Shown: positions 1 to 5,124 of the stretch, piece after piece | Layout of the letters: every line of letters starts with the position of its first letter | Numbering within the stretch: position 1 is the first letter of the stretch | DNA from: Arthrobacter sp. | GTDB lineage: Bacteria > Actinomycetota > Actinomycetes > Actinomycetales > Micrococcaceae | Reading direction: 5' to 3' | Assembly (NCBI GenBank): GCA_025464545.1 | Contig: JAODMA010000070.1 | Span: 1-5,158 of the forward strand | DNA: 5,158 nucleotides | Made by a program: the position numbers and the translations under genes | The notes under the pieces: generated by a model | Database searches by the model: none | The model's input: only the letters and a program-made list of their open reading frames with translations | What the model was told of the DNA's origin: nothing

Positions 1-1
1 A

Positions 2-46
2 GACCGGCAGAAAGCGCTGGAATTTCTCGCCGCCGATGTTGGCTAG
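2..46 (+). CDS. 3' end of a gene entering from the left (partial)
   Basis: Reading from base 2 gives 14 codons, ending DRQKALEFLAADVG, then a TAG stop at 44-46. Codon choice (ctg, ctc, gcc, gac, ggc) matches the genes in the window. The other strand has no plausible start codon here, so the flank of punA is more likely the tail of a converging gene than the start of a co-directional one. Only 13 bp would separate its stop from the punA stop. The fragment is too short to assign a family, and a chance open frame cannot be excluded. Confidence 0.4.
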   Translation, partial: DRQKALEFLAADVG

Positions 47-59
47 AGGCCGACGCCTA

Positions 60-878
60 CTAGAGCTTGGCGATGATCTCCGCAAGCAGCTTGGAGATGC
101 GGGGACCCGCGGCGTGACCGGCTTCCAGGACTTCCTCGTGGCTTAGCGGCACCGGGCTGATGCCGGCCGCGAGGTTGGTCACGAGCGAAATGCCGAAGAC
201 CTCCATGCCGGCGTGGCGTCCGGCGATGGCCTCGAGCGCGGTGGACATGCCCACCAGATCGGCTCCGATCCGCTTCGCGTACTGCACCTCGGCGGGGGTC
301 TCGTAATGCGGTCCGGTGAACTGGGCGTAGACGCCCTGGTCCAGGGAGGAGTCGACCTGACGGGCGAGGTCCCGGATGCGGGAGGAGTACAGGTCTGTCA
401 GGTCCACGAAAGTGGCGCCTTCCAGCGGGGACGTGGCGGTGAGGTTGATGTGATCACTAATCAGCACCGGGGTGCCCGGTGCCCAGTCCTCATTCAGGCC
501 CCCGCAGCCGTTGGTCAGGACCAGCGTCTTGCAGCCGGCGGCCGCGGCGGTGCGCACGCCGTGGACCACGGCCCGGACGCCCTTGCCCTCGTAGTAGTGG
601 GTCCGCGCCCCCAGGACCAGGGCCCGCTTGCCCTCTTTGGTCAACACTGAGCGGATGGTGCCCACGTGGCCCACCACCGACGGCGCGGAGAAGCCCGGGA
701 CCTCGGCCGCGGACAGGGTGGCGGTGGTCTCGCCGATCAAATCCGCGGCCTCGCCCCAGCCCGATCCGAGCACGAGGGCAACGTCGTGGGAATCAAAGCC
801 CGTCTCTTCGGCGATGTAATCGGCGGCGGCGCGGGCGGCGTCGAAGGGATCCGTGTTCAGGAATTCTGTATTACTCAC
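60..878 (-). CDS. punA: Purine-nucleoside phosphorylase (trimeric, PNP family 2)
   Basis: This 272-residue cytosolic enzyme should carry out reversible phosphorolysis of purine (deoxy)ribonucleosides, mainly inosine and guanosine types, to the free base and (deoxy)ribose-1-phosphate in purine salvage. Length and motifs fit the homotrimeric low-molecular-mass class. The phosphate-loop serine is in LGSGWGEA (S39), and H71 lies in VVGHVGT. The sugar/phosphate segment ARTHYYEGKG gives R92, H94, Y96 and E97. TNGCGGLN (N123) is followed by SDHINL (142-146). The base-binding glutamate is E193 (HYETPAE), M211-S212 sit in VGMST, and the purine-contacting asparagine is N235 (LVTN). These correspond to human PNP S33, R84, H86, Y88, E89, E201, M219 and N243. 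The GTG start at 878 has no Shine-Dalgarno but sits 6 nt past a TAGCTT hexamer, which suggests a leaderless transcript. The gene diverges from the lpdA-like gene, as deoD/punA and lpdA do in mycobacteria. Exact substrate preference cannot be read from sequence alone. Confidence 0.93.
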   Translation of the reverse strand: MSNTEFLNTDPFDAARAAADYIAEETGFDSHDVALVLGSGWGEAADLIGETTATLSAAEVPGFSAPSVVGHVGTIRSVLTKEGKRALVLGARTHYYEGKGVRAVVHGVRTAAAAGCKTLVLTNGCGGLNEDWAPGTPVLISDHINLTATSPLEGATFVDLTDLYSSRIRDLARQVDSSLDQGVYAQFTGPHYETPAEVQYAKRIGADLVGMSTALEAIAGRHAGMEVFGISLVTNLAAGISPVPLSHEEVLEAGHAAGPRISKLLAEIIAKL

Positions 879-884
879 TGGTCC

Positions 885-913
885 AAGCTACCGTGCGGGT
901 GCTCTGCTGCCCA
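885..913 (-). promoter_or_regulatory. Predicted leaderless promoter of punA
   Basis: On the minus strand TGGGCA (913-908; 4/6 to TTGACA) and TAGCTT (890-885; fits the actinobacterial TAnnnT -10) are 17 nt apart. Six nucleotides after the -10 comes the GTG at 878, where transcription would be expected to start. No Shine-Dalgarno lies between. This is consensus matching by eye and has not been tested. Confidence 0.4.
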
Positions 914-945
914 GCACCGCGGGCGGCAGAACGCGGGCCGGCTTC

Positions 946-974
946 TTGGTGCGCCGGGGTGGATGGGGGACAAT
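946..974 (+). promoter_or_regulatory. Predicted promoter of the lpdA-like operon
   Basis: TTGGTG (946-951) and GACAAT (969-974; 4/6 to TATAAT) are separated by 17 nt. The expected transcription start falls at about 981-983, on or next to the GTG at 983, so this message may also be leaderless. A purine run (GGGGGA, 965-970) is 12 nt from the GTG, rather far for a good ribosome binding site. It lies back to back with the punA promoter inside the 104-bp divergent gap. Confidence 0.4.
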
Positions 975-982
975 GGTCGATT

Positions 983-2398
983 GTGACTACGCATCCCGAT
1001 TTCAGCTCTCCCCGTATCGCCATCCTGGGCGGAGGCCCCGGCGGTTATGAAGCCGCCATGGTCGCTGCCTCCCTGGGGGCGACCGTCACCATCATCGAGC
1101 GCGCGGGCCTCGGCGGCTCCGCGGTGCTGACCGACGTCGTGCCGTCCAAGACGCTGATTGCGACGGCGGACCTGATGACGCGGGTGGGGGAGGCCGGGGA
1201 GCTGGGCGTTAAGTTCGACGTCGACGGCGGCGACTTCGCCCCGGTAATGCGGGCCGACCTCAAACACATCAACGACCGCCTCCTGGGCCTCGCGCGGCAG
1301 CAGTCCGATGACATCCGGGCCGGCCTGGAGCATCAGGGCGTCCGGATCCTGATCGGTTCCGGCAGGTTGCTGGACGGCCACACCATCGAGGTCCTCACCG
1401 TCGACGGCACCGAAACGGTCGAGGCCGACGCGATCCTGCTCACGGTCGGCGCCCACCCGCGCGAACTGCCCACCGCGCGGCCGGACGGCGTGCGGATCCT
1501 GAACTGGGCGCAGATCTATAACATGGACGAACTCCCCGAGGAATTGATCGTGGTGGGTTCCGGCGTGACCGGCGCCGAATTTGCCTCCGCGTACAACGGC
1601 CTGGGCTCCAAGGTGACCCTGATTTCCAGCCGCGACCGCGTGCTGCCGGGCTCTGACACGGATGCCGCCGAAGTCCTTGAGGGTGTCTTCGAGCGCCGTG
1701 GCGTCAAGGTGCTCTCGCGTGCCCGTGCCGAGACGGTGGAGCGCACCGAGGACGGCGTGGTGGTCACGCTCGCCGACGGCTCGAAGGTCACCGGCAGCCA
1801 CTGCCTCGTCGCCGTCGGGTCCATTCCGAACACGGCAGGGATTGGCCTCGAGGAGGCTGGCGTCGCGCTCACCGAGAGCGGCCACATCAAGGTCGACGGC
1901 GTCTCCCGCACCAGCGCGCCGAACATCTACGCGGCCGGCGACTGCACCGGCGTGCTTGCCCTGGCCTCCGTCGCCGCGATGCAGGGCAGGATCGCCATCG
2001 CCCACTTCCTGGGCGACACCGTCACGCCGATCAAGCTGCACCAGGTGGCGTCCAACATCTTCACCTCACCGGAAATCGCCTCCGTAGGCGTCTCCGAGGC
2101 CGAGATCGAATCCGGCAAGTACCAGGGTGACATCGTCAAGCTCTCGCTGAAGAGCAACGCCCGCGCGAAGATGCGCAACCACAAAGACGGGTTCGTCAAG
2201 ATCTTCGCCCGCAAGGGCTCCGGCACCGTGATCGGCGGCGTCGTGGTGGGCCCGAACGCCTCCGAACTGATCTTCGCGATCTCGATTGCGGTGAAGCAGA
2301 AACTGCACGTCGACGACGTCGCCAGCACCTTTACCGTGTACCCGTCCCTGAGCGGTTCCATCTCCGAAGCCGCCCGGCGTCTGCACGTCCACATGTAA
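983..2398 (+). CDS. lpdA: NAD(P)H-quinone dehydrogenase, LpdA-type flavoprotein (non-lipoamide)
   Basis: This 471-residue protein has the flavoprotein disulfide reductase fold: an N-terminal FAD site (GGGPGG 16-21, E39 ending strand 2), a NAD(P) domain (VGSGVTGAE 191-199), a second FAD motif (YAAGDC 316-321) and a C-terminal dimer domain from about residue 350. It is not a lipoamide dehydrogenase. Where that family has the CLNVGC redox disulfide this protein reads AVLTDV, with A47 and V52 replacing both cysteines. The C-terminal His and Glu of HPTxxE are Y453 and G458. This pattern resembles M. tuberculosis LpdA (Rv3303c), which reduces quinones with NAD(P)H and has no lipoamide activity. Strand 2 of the NAD(P) domain ends in SSR (215-217) where NAD enzymes carry Glu, which favours NADPH (inference). 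The frame is open far upstream; GTG 983 is chosen because it places the FAD motif at the usual distance from the N terminus and follows a promoter match. It is first in an operon with the next gene. Confidence 0.88.
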   Translation: MTTHPDFSSPRIAILGGGPGGYEAAMVAASLGATVTIIERAGLGGSAVLTDVVPSKTLIATADLMTRVGEAGELGVKFDVDGGDFAPVMRADLKHINDRLLGLARQQSDDIRAGLEHQGVRILIGSGRLLDGHTIEVLTVDGTETVEADAILLTVGAHPRELPTARPDGVRILNWAQIYNMDELPEELIVVGSGVTGAEFASAYNGLGSKVTLISSRDRVLPGSDTDAAEVLEGVFERRGVKVLSRARAETVERTEDGVVVTLADGSKVTGSHCLVAVGSIPNTAGIGLEEAGVALTESGHIKVDGVSRTSAPNIYAAGDCTGVLALASVAAMQGRIAIAHFLGDTVTPIKLHQVASNIFTSPEIASVGVSEAEIESGKYQGDIVKLSLKSNARAKMRNHKDGFVKIFARKGSGTVIGGVVVGPNASELIFAISIAVKQKLHVDDVASTFTVYPSLSGSISEAARRLHVHM

Positions 2399-2419
2399 GG
2401 AATAACGGAGGCCGTAGCC

Positions 2420-3145
2420 ATGCAGAGTCCGCGCACCCTGGTTGAGTCCGTGGAACAGAACCCCGCGCTGCCCTCCGGCCTGGAAGAACGTTTTGCCGGC
2501 TACGGCGTGATGGGCGTTCCGTTCAGCTCCGGCCACATTTTGGCGATGCGGCATTTTGCGGCATCCTCAGTCGGGCCTGGCTACACCTCGGTCTGGATCC
2601 GGGATCCTGCCGGCGTCTGGACGATGCACAGCACCACCGACGCCGAGTCCTCCTGCCCCCGCTACTTCGGCAGCGCCCTCGGATCGGCGTCGACAGGCGG
2701 TATCTCCATCCGGTGGCACGACGGCTACTCCTTCAGCGTGGACGTCGGCGACGGAATTGACCTGAGCTGGGATCTGACGCTGGCGGCAACGCCGGTCACC
2801 CGGCTCATGTCGGGGGTGTCCGGCGCCGTTCCGGAACGCCTGTGGCGCAGCCGGAAGTTCCTGCGCGCCATGGGGGCTGTCGCCGGCCCGGTGATGGGAG
2901 CGGGGCACATCGGGCTGACGGGCAGGGTACCCAACGGCCAAAGCTTTGCCGCACGTCCGCGGTGGATGTGGTTTCTCCGCGACAGCAACGCACACCTGCA
3001 GGGGCACAACCTGGGACATATTTCCGCCCTGCCCGTCCAGGACAGGCTCGGGGACTTCTGGATTCCTCAGCGCGGCATCTTCATGATCGGCTCATCCTCG
3101 TTCGAGCCCTTCGACCCCGCCACGCACCTCGCCGCGGGGCACTGA
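2420..3145 (+). CDS. Conserved-looking protein of unknown function, co-transcribed with lpdA
   Basis: I do not recognise this 241-residue protein. It starts at an ATG 8 nt after a strong CGGAGG (2406-2411), and only 21 bp separate it from the lpdA stop, so it is almost certainly translated from the lpdA message. There is no signal peptide and no convincing membrane segment, so a cytosolic protein is expected. The composition suggests a beta-rich fold: alternating strands around GYTSVWIRD (54-62), ISIRWHDGYSFSVDVGD (95-111) and RWMWFLRD (181-188), and many tryptophans. Other distinctive stretches are SCPRYFG (78-84), PERLWRSRKFLRAMG (138-152) and LGDFWIPQRG (210-219). The strand pattern loosely recalls lipocalin-like AttH/hydroxyneurosporene-synthase proteins, but that is an impression, not an assignment. 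Pairing with a quinone-reducing flavoprotein makes a redox or lipophilic-ligand role conceivable. Confidence 0.85.
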   Translation: MQSPRTLVESVEQNPALPSGLEERFAGYGVMGVPFSSGHILAMRHFAASSVGPGYTSVWIRDPAGVWTMHSTTDAESSCPRYFGSALGSASTGGISIRWHDGYSFSVDVGDGIDLSWDLTLAATPVTRLMSGVSGAVPERLWRSRKFLRAMGAVAGPVMGAGHIGLTGRVPNGQSFAARPRWMWFLRDSNAHLQGHNLGHISALPVQDRLGDFWIPQRGIFMIGSSSFEPFDPATHLAAGH

Positions 3146-3160
3146 GTCGCAGAGCACTGA

Positions 3161-3193
3161 GCCCCGGCGGGGGTCCCGAGATTGATATCGGGG
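3161..3193. terminator. Hairpins between convergent genes, possible terminator
   Basis: The 63-bp gap between the converging stops contains CCCC-GGC-GGGG (3162-3172) and then CCCGA (3175-3179) pairing with TCGGG (3188-3192) across 8 nt. An alternative is GCCCCG (3161-3166) with CGGGGC (3189-3194). Position suits a two-way terminator, but the stems are short and neither strand shows a T-run, so intrinsic termination is uncertain. Confidence 0.3.
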
Positions 3194-3208
3194 CGAGCCG
3201 TCGGGCGG

Positions 3209-3904
3209 TCAGGAATAGGCGTACGGCGGAACGGTGTCGCCGGGCGCGAAGGGTTTGAACCAGTGCTCAAAGCCCAGCTGCACAGCGCCGGTGGCGGCGC
3301 GGGTGTCGTCGTCGTCGGAGTACAGCGCGTCGCTGTCAGCGTCCTCGAGCAGGACTTCCTGGACGTTCGCCCGCCAGTCCTCCGGAAGGTCCAGTTCGTA
3401 GATGTCCTCGGTGATCTCGGCCTGATCGAGCAGGCACCGGACCGCGAGCTCGGCGGCAAGGGAGCCGGGGGCGGTCCAGCCGCGGACCAGGGAAGCGGTG
3501 ACGTCGGACGCGACGACGATGAATTTCCGGGTGAACTTCGCGTCGTAGTTGGCGGCGAACTGCGGCGGCAGGCAGGAGAGCACCGAGGTCCCGGCGATGT
3601 TGGCCGCCGTTCCGGATTCCAGCCCGCTGAGCGTCCCAAGATCACGGAAGAGCTGGTCGATGAGGATGCTCGAGGAGTTCCACAGCAGGCCGGCCAGCAG
3701 ACGCGTCTGGCGCAGGGCCTTCCGGCGTTCCTCCGGGTCGACGGCCGCCATTTCCTCAAGGTCTTCGGGATCAAACTGGAGCCGCTGCTCGGCGGTCATG
3801 TCATCCGGATGCGGATCGAGGCCCAGCAGCTCAAGGCCCAGCCCGGTGAGTTTGTCGGCGTCAGCCAGCAGGTCTTCGGTGATGTCGTCGTCGTCGGCGC
3901 TCAT
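3209..3904 (-). CDS. Acidic protein of unknown function
   Basis: This 231-residue protein is not one I recognise. It is strongly acidic, with DDDD at both ends (residues 4-7 and 197-200) and an Asp/Glu-rich first 65 residues that include DPHPDDMTAEQ and DPEDLEEMAAVDPEERR. The middle is less charged and probably helical (LLAGLLWNSSSILIDQLF). It continues through a mixed segment (FTRKFIVVASDVTASLVRGW) to an aromatic, proline-containing tail ending PPYAYS. No signal peptide, clear membrane span or catalytic motif is visible. Codon use matches the neighbours and speaks for a real gene. The ATG at 3904 has no Shine-Dalgarno but lies 7 nt after TAGCAT, which suggests a leaderless message. It converges on the lpdA operon and diverges from the RibD_C-like gene, so it is probably transcribed alone. 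Confidence 0.8.
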   Translation of the reverse strand: MSADDDDITEDLLADADKLTGLGLELLGLDPHPDDMTAEQRLQFDPEDLEEMAAVDPEERRKALRQTRLLAGLLWNSSSILIDQLFRDLGTLSGLESGTAANIAGTSVLSCLPPQFAANYDAKFTRKFIVVASDVTASLVRGWTAPGSLAAELAVRCLLDQAEITEDIYELDLPEDWRANVQEVLLEDADSDALYSDDDDTRAATGAVQLGFEHWFKPFAPGDTVPPYAYS

Positions 3905-3911
3905 GGCCCCG

Positions 3912-3917
3912 ATGCTA
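3912..3917 (-). promoter_or_regulatory. -10-like element of the acidic-protein gene
   Basis: On the minus strand TAGCAT (3917-3912) fits TAnnnT and is followed after 7 nt by the ATG, the spacing expected for a leaderless start. The best -35 match, CGGTCA (3939-3934) at 16 nt, is only 3/6, so the call rests mainly on the -10 and the absence of a ribosome binding site. Confidence 0.33.
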
Positions 3918-3983
3918 CCTGCCGTGCGTCGCCTGACCGATTCCTGTGACGCGGTGGCATGCCGCTCTCGCCTTTCTTAATCC

Positions 3984-4005
3984 GCTCGTTTCTCTTGCCA
4001 CGAGC
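3984..4005. repeat. Perfect 6-bp dyad, possible operator
   Basis: GCTCGT (3984-3989) and ACGAGC (4000-4005) form an inverted repeat with a 10-nt spacer, so the half-sites are 16 bp apart. The right half overlaps the -35 candidate TTGCCA (3995-4000) upstream of the RibD_C-like gene, where a repressor would act. It could also be a chance palindrome. Confidence 0.28.
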
Positions 4006-4023
4006 TCTGCAGGGTGCCAGTCT
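3995..4023 (+). promoter_or_regulatory. Weak promoter candidate for the RibD_C-like gene
   Basis: TTGCCA (5/6 to TTGACA) is followed after 17 nt by CAGTCT (4018-4023), a poor -10 helped by an extended TG at 4015-4016. Transcription would start near 4030, giving a leader of about 45 nt that includes the Shine-Dalgarno. GACAAT at 4054-4059 matches the lpdA -10 exactly but lies too close to the Shine-Dalgarno to serve this start. Confidence 0.22.
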
Positions 4024-4074
4024 GAACGATGCCTGCCTGCCTTCCGTCTGACTGACAATTAGGAGAACACCCTT

Positions 4075-4623
4075 ATGCGTAACGTGACCGCCGGGCTCTT
4101 TCACTCCGTCGACGGCGTGGTTGAAGCTCCAAACCTCTGGCAGTTCGACAGCTTTGACGAGGAACTGGGGGCCGAAATGTCCAACTGGATCGACCGGACC
4201 GACACCGTGTTGCTCGGCCGGGTCGGCTATCAGGAATGGGCAGGCTACTGGCCCAACGCCGACGAAAACGATCCCTTCGGCCAGTTCATCAACCCGGTGG
4301 CCAAGTACGTCGCCTCGCGAACGCTGTCCGGTGAGCTGGAGTGGCAGAATGCCAAGCTGATGGATAAGGGCCTGGAGGAGTTCGTCGCGGAACTCAAGGA
4401 GACGGATGGCGGTGAGATCAGTGTTTGCGGCGGCATCTCCGTTGTGCGTCAACTGCTCTTCGCCGGTTTGCTGGACTCATTGACTCTGATGGTTCACCCG
4501 GTCGTGGCAGCGAAGGGGCGCCATCTCTTCGAGCCCGCTGATCCCGTCACCCGGCTCAACCTCCAAGACGCGCGCCGCACGAGCAAGGGAAACGCGATAC
4601 TGCGGTACGGGCTCCCGAACTAG
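4075..4623 (+). CDS. Dihydrofolate reductase family protein (RibD C-terminal-like)
   Basis: This 182-residue cytosolic protein has the RibD_C/DHFR-like fold of small stand-alone reductases (YwjB/YyaP type). The family pattern is clear: an N-terminal strand leading to SVDGVVEAP (11-19), a helix ending in the nucleotide-site segment LLGRVGYQEWAGYWP (46-60), NPVAKYVASRTL (73-84), and the signature CGGISVVRQLLFAGLLDSL (118-136). The last strand region follows as HPVVAAKGRHLFE (141-153). Members probably bind NADPH, but substrates are mostly unknown, and most are neither true folate reductases nor riboflavin enzymes. The protein is about the usual length and lacks the deaminase domain of full RibD. 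The ATG follows AGGAGA (4061-4066) by 8 nt, so the start is secure. It appears to be a single-gene unit, and the flanking genes give no clue to its substrate. Confidence 0.88.
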   Translation: MRNVTAGLFHSVDGVVEAPNLWQFDSFDEELGAEMSNWIDRTDTVLLGRVGYQEWAGYWPNADENDPFGQFINPVAKYVASRTLSGELEWQNAKLMDKGLEEFVAELKETDGGEISVCGGISVVRQLLFAGLLDSLTLMVHPVVAAKGRHLFEPADPVTRLNLQDARRTSKGNAILRYGLPN

Positions 4624-4629
4624 GAGTTG

Positions 4630-4743
4630 ATGCAAGCGCCCGAGTGTCTCACAGTCCGTGCCGGTGCTCTTCTCGCCTGCGTGATGGCCGCCGGTGTTCT
4701 TGGCGGGGGTACTGTCGCCGGAGCCGCGGCTGAGATCAGGTGA
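4630..4743 (+). CDS. 37-codon signal-peptide-like mini-ORF, possibly a gene remnant
   Basis: An ATG 6 bp after the preceding stop opens 37 codons ending in TGA. The peptide resembles a lone secretion signal: one arginine (R10), a hydrophobic stretch rich in Ala, Gly, Leu and Val (11-30), then an AGAAA run with good AxA cleavage contexts. The stop comes only a few residues later. AGGAG (4622-4626) overlaps the preceding TAG stop but leaves only 3 nt to the ATG, a poor spacing. Neither the readthrough frame nor a shifted frame beyond 4743 gives a convincing mature protein. It could be the decayed start of an exported-protein gene, a tiny secreted or membrane peptide, or chance in GC-rich DNA. 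Confidence 0.2.
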   Translation: MQAPECLTVRAGALLACVMAAGVLGGGTVAGAAAEIR

Positions 4744-4912
4744 GTTCAGGCACCCAGTCACACTGATGCCGGCCGTCCATATCCTCAAGTGTGTGGCAAA
4801 TCACCGAGTGGAGAGGACTGACTGTTCGAGTAAAGGTCTTACCCAGTTGCATTGGTGGTTCCTGTTTTAGGGCGGCGGCGCCGGGATTACTCTAGCCGCA
4901 CCGTTGCGCCGG

Positions 4913-5124
4913 GACGCAGAGCGGGGAGTCTGCATTCCGTTTGGCGGCGCGGATGCTGTACTGCGTCTGACCAATGCCCGGGCTTCCCCATTTTGTGTGC
5001 GGTTCGGCTGTGGTCGCACCCGCCGGGGACCATCGCCACGGCACGTCTAGCCTCGCGACCGGGGCGGCGAGATGGGTGGCAACTTCGGGATCACGAGGGC
5101 CCCGCGTCGTAGCCCTCGTCCCCC
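4913..5124 (+). ncRNA. Structured leader resembling a T-box riboswitch (speculative)
   Basis: Four hairpins follow in order. GACGCAG (4913-4919) pairs with CTGCGTC (4961-4967) and encloses a second helix, GCATTCCG (4932-4939) with CGGATGC (4950-4956), like a short Stem I with an internal loop. GTGCG (4997-5001) pairs with CGCAC (5015-5019). CTCGC (5052-5056) pairs with GCGAG (5067-5071), in the place of Stem III. Then GGGTGGCAAC (5074-5083) precedes an 8-bp hairpin whose right arm runs into CTCGTCCCC (5116-5123). T-boxes end in GGGTGGNACC...CGTCCC, where TGGN binds the tRNA NCCA end. Against it: AAC replaces ACC, 9 extra nt precede the final helix, the Stem I loop has AGTC rather than AGTA, and no specifier codon is evident that fits the G73 discriminator implied by TGGC. 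TACTCT (4888-4893) is a possible -10 for this leader. The target gene would lie past 5158. Confidence 0.25.
5093..5119. repeat. Perfect 8-bp hairpin near the right edge
   Basis: ACGAGGGC (5093-5100) and GCCCTCGT (5112-5119) are exact inverted complements around an 11-nt loop, the strongest local stem in this intergenic region. No T-run follows on either strand, so a simple intrinsic terminator is unlikely. It could be the final helix of the T-box-like leader or a protein-binding dyad. Confidence 0.5.

Noticed and set aside
479..982. Long upstream extension of the lpdA reading frame, giving 639 residues
   Set aside because: The first ~168 residues are an Arg/Pro/Ser/Gly-rich translation antisense to punA with no flavoprotein homology. 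The FAD motif sits at the normal distance from GTG 983, so the extension is a shadow frame.
875..2041. 388-codon open frame opposite lpdA on the minus strand
   Set aside because: Composition is typical of the antisense of a GC-rich gene, with no motif, while the plus strand encodes a recognisable flavoprotein.
3304..3897. Identical 15-bp repeat (3304-3318 and 3883-3897) built from GTC triplets
   Set aside because: Both copies simply encode the two DDDD tracts of the acidic protein with the same Asp codon; there is no need for a DNA-level role.
3182..3949. 255-codon plus-strand frame opposite the acidic-protein gene
   Set aside because: Gly/Val/Arg-rich with runs such as GVVVVGVQ, as expected of an antisense shadow. 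The minus-strand frame has native-like composition and a start with plausible signals.
3901..4452. 183-codon minus-strand frame opposite the RibD_C-like gene
   Set aside because: The plus strand has family motifs and a good Shine-Dalgarno; the minus frame shows no motif and overlaps the neighbouring promoter region.
4477..4788. 103-codon minus-strand frame across the 3' end of the RibD_C-like gene
   Set aside because: Mostly antisense to a solid gene, with no ribosome binding site or recognisable motif.
4736..4852. 38-codon minus-strand ORF with an AGGA 7 nt before its ATG
   Set aside because: The ribosome binding site spacing is good, but length and codon use (ACA, CGA, TGT, CAA, CTT) do not stand out from chance and no motif is present.
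4878..4914. 9-bp direct repeat GCGCCGGGA (4878-4886 and 4906-4914)
   Set aside because: Two short GC-rich copies 28 bp apart are easily explained by composition, and there are no further copies to suggest iterons or a repeat array.
4852..5112. 86-codon plus-strand ORF in the right-hand intergenic region
   Set aside because: Arg/Trp/Cys-rich, no third-position bias, no ribosome binding site, and it runs across the hairpin series.
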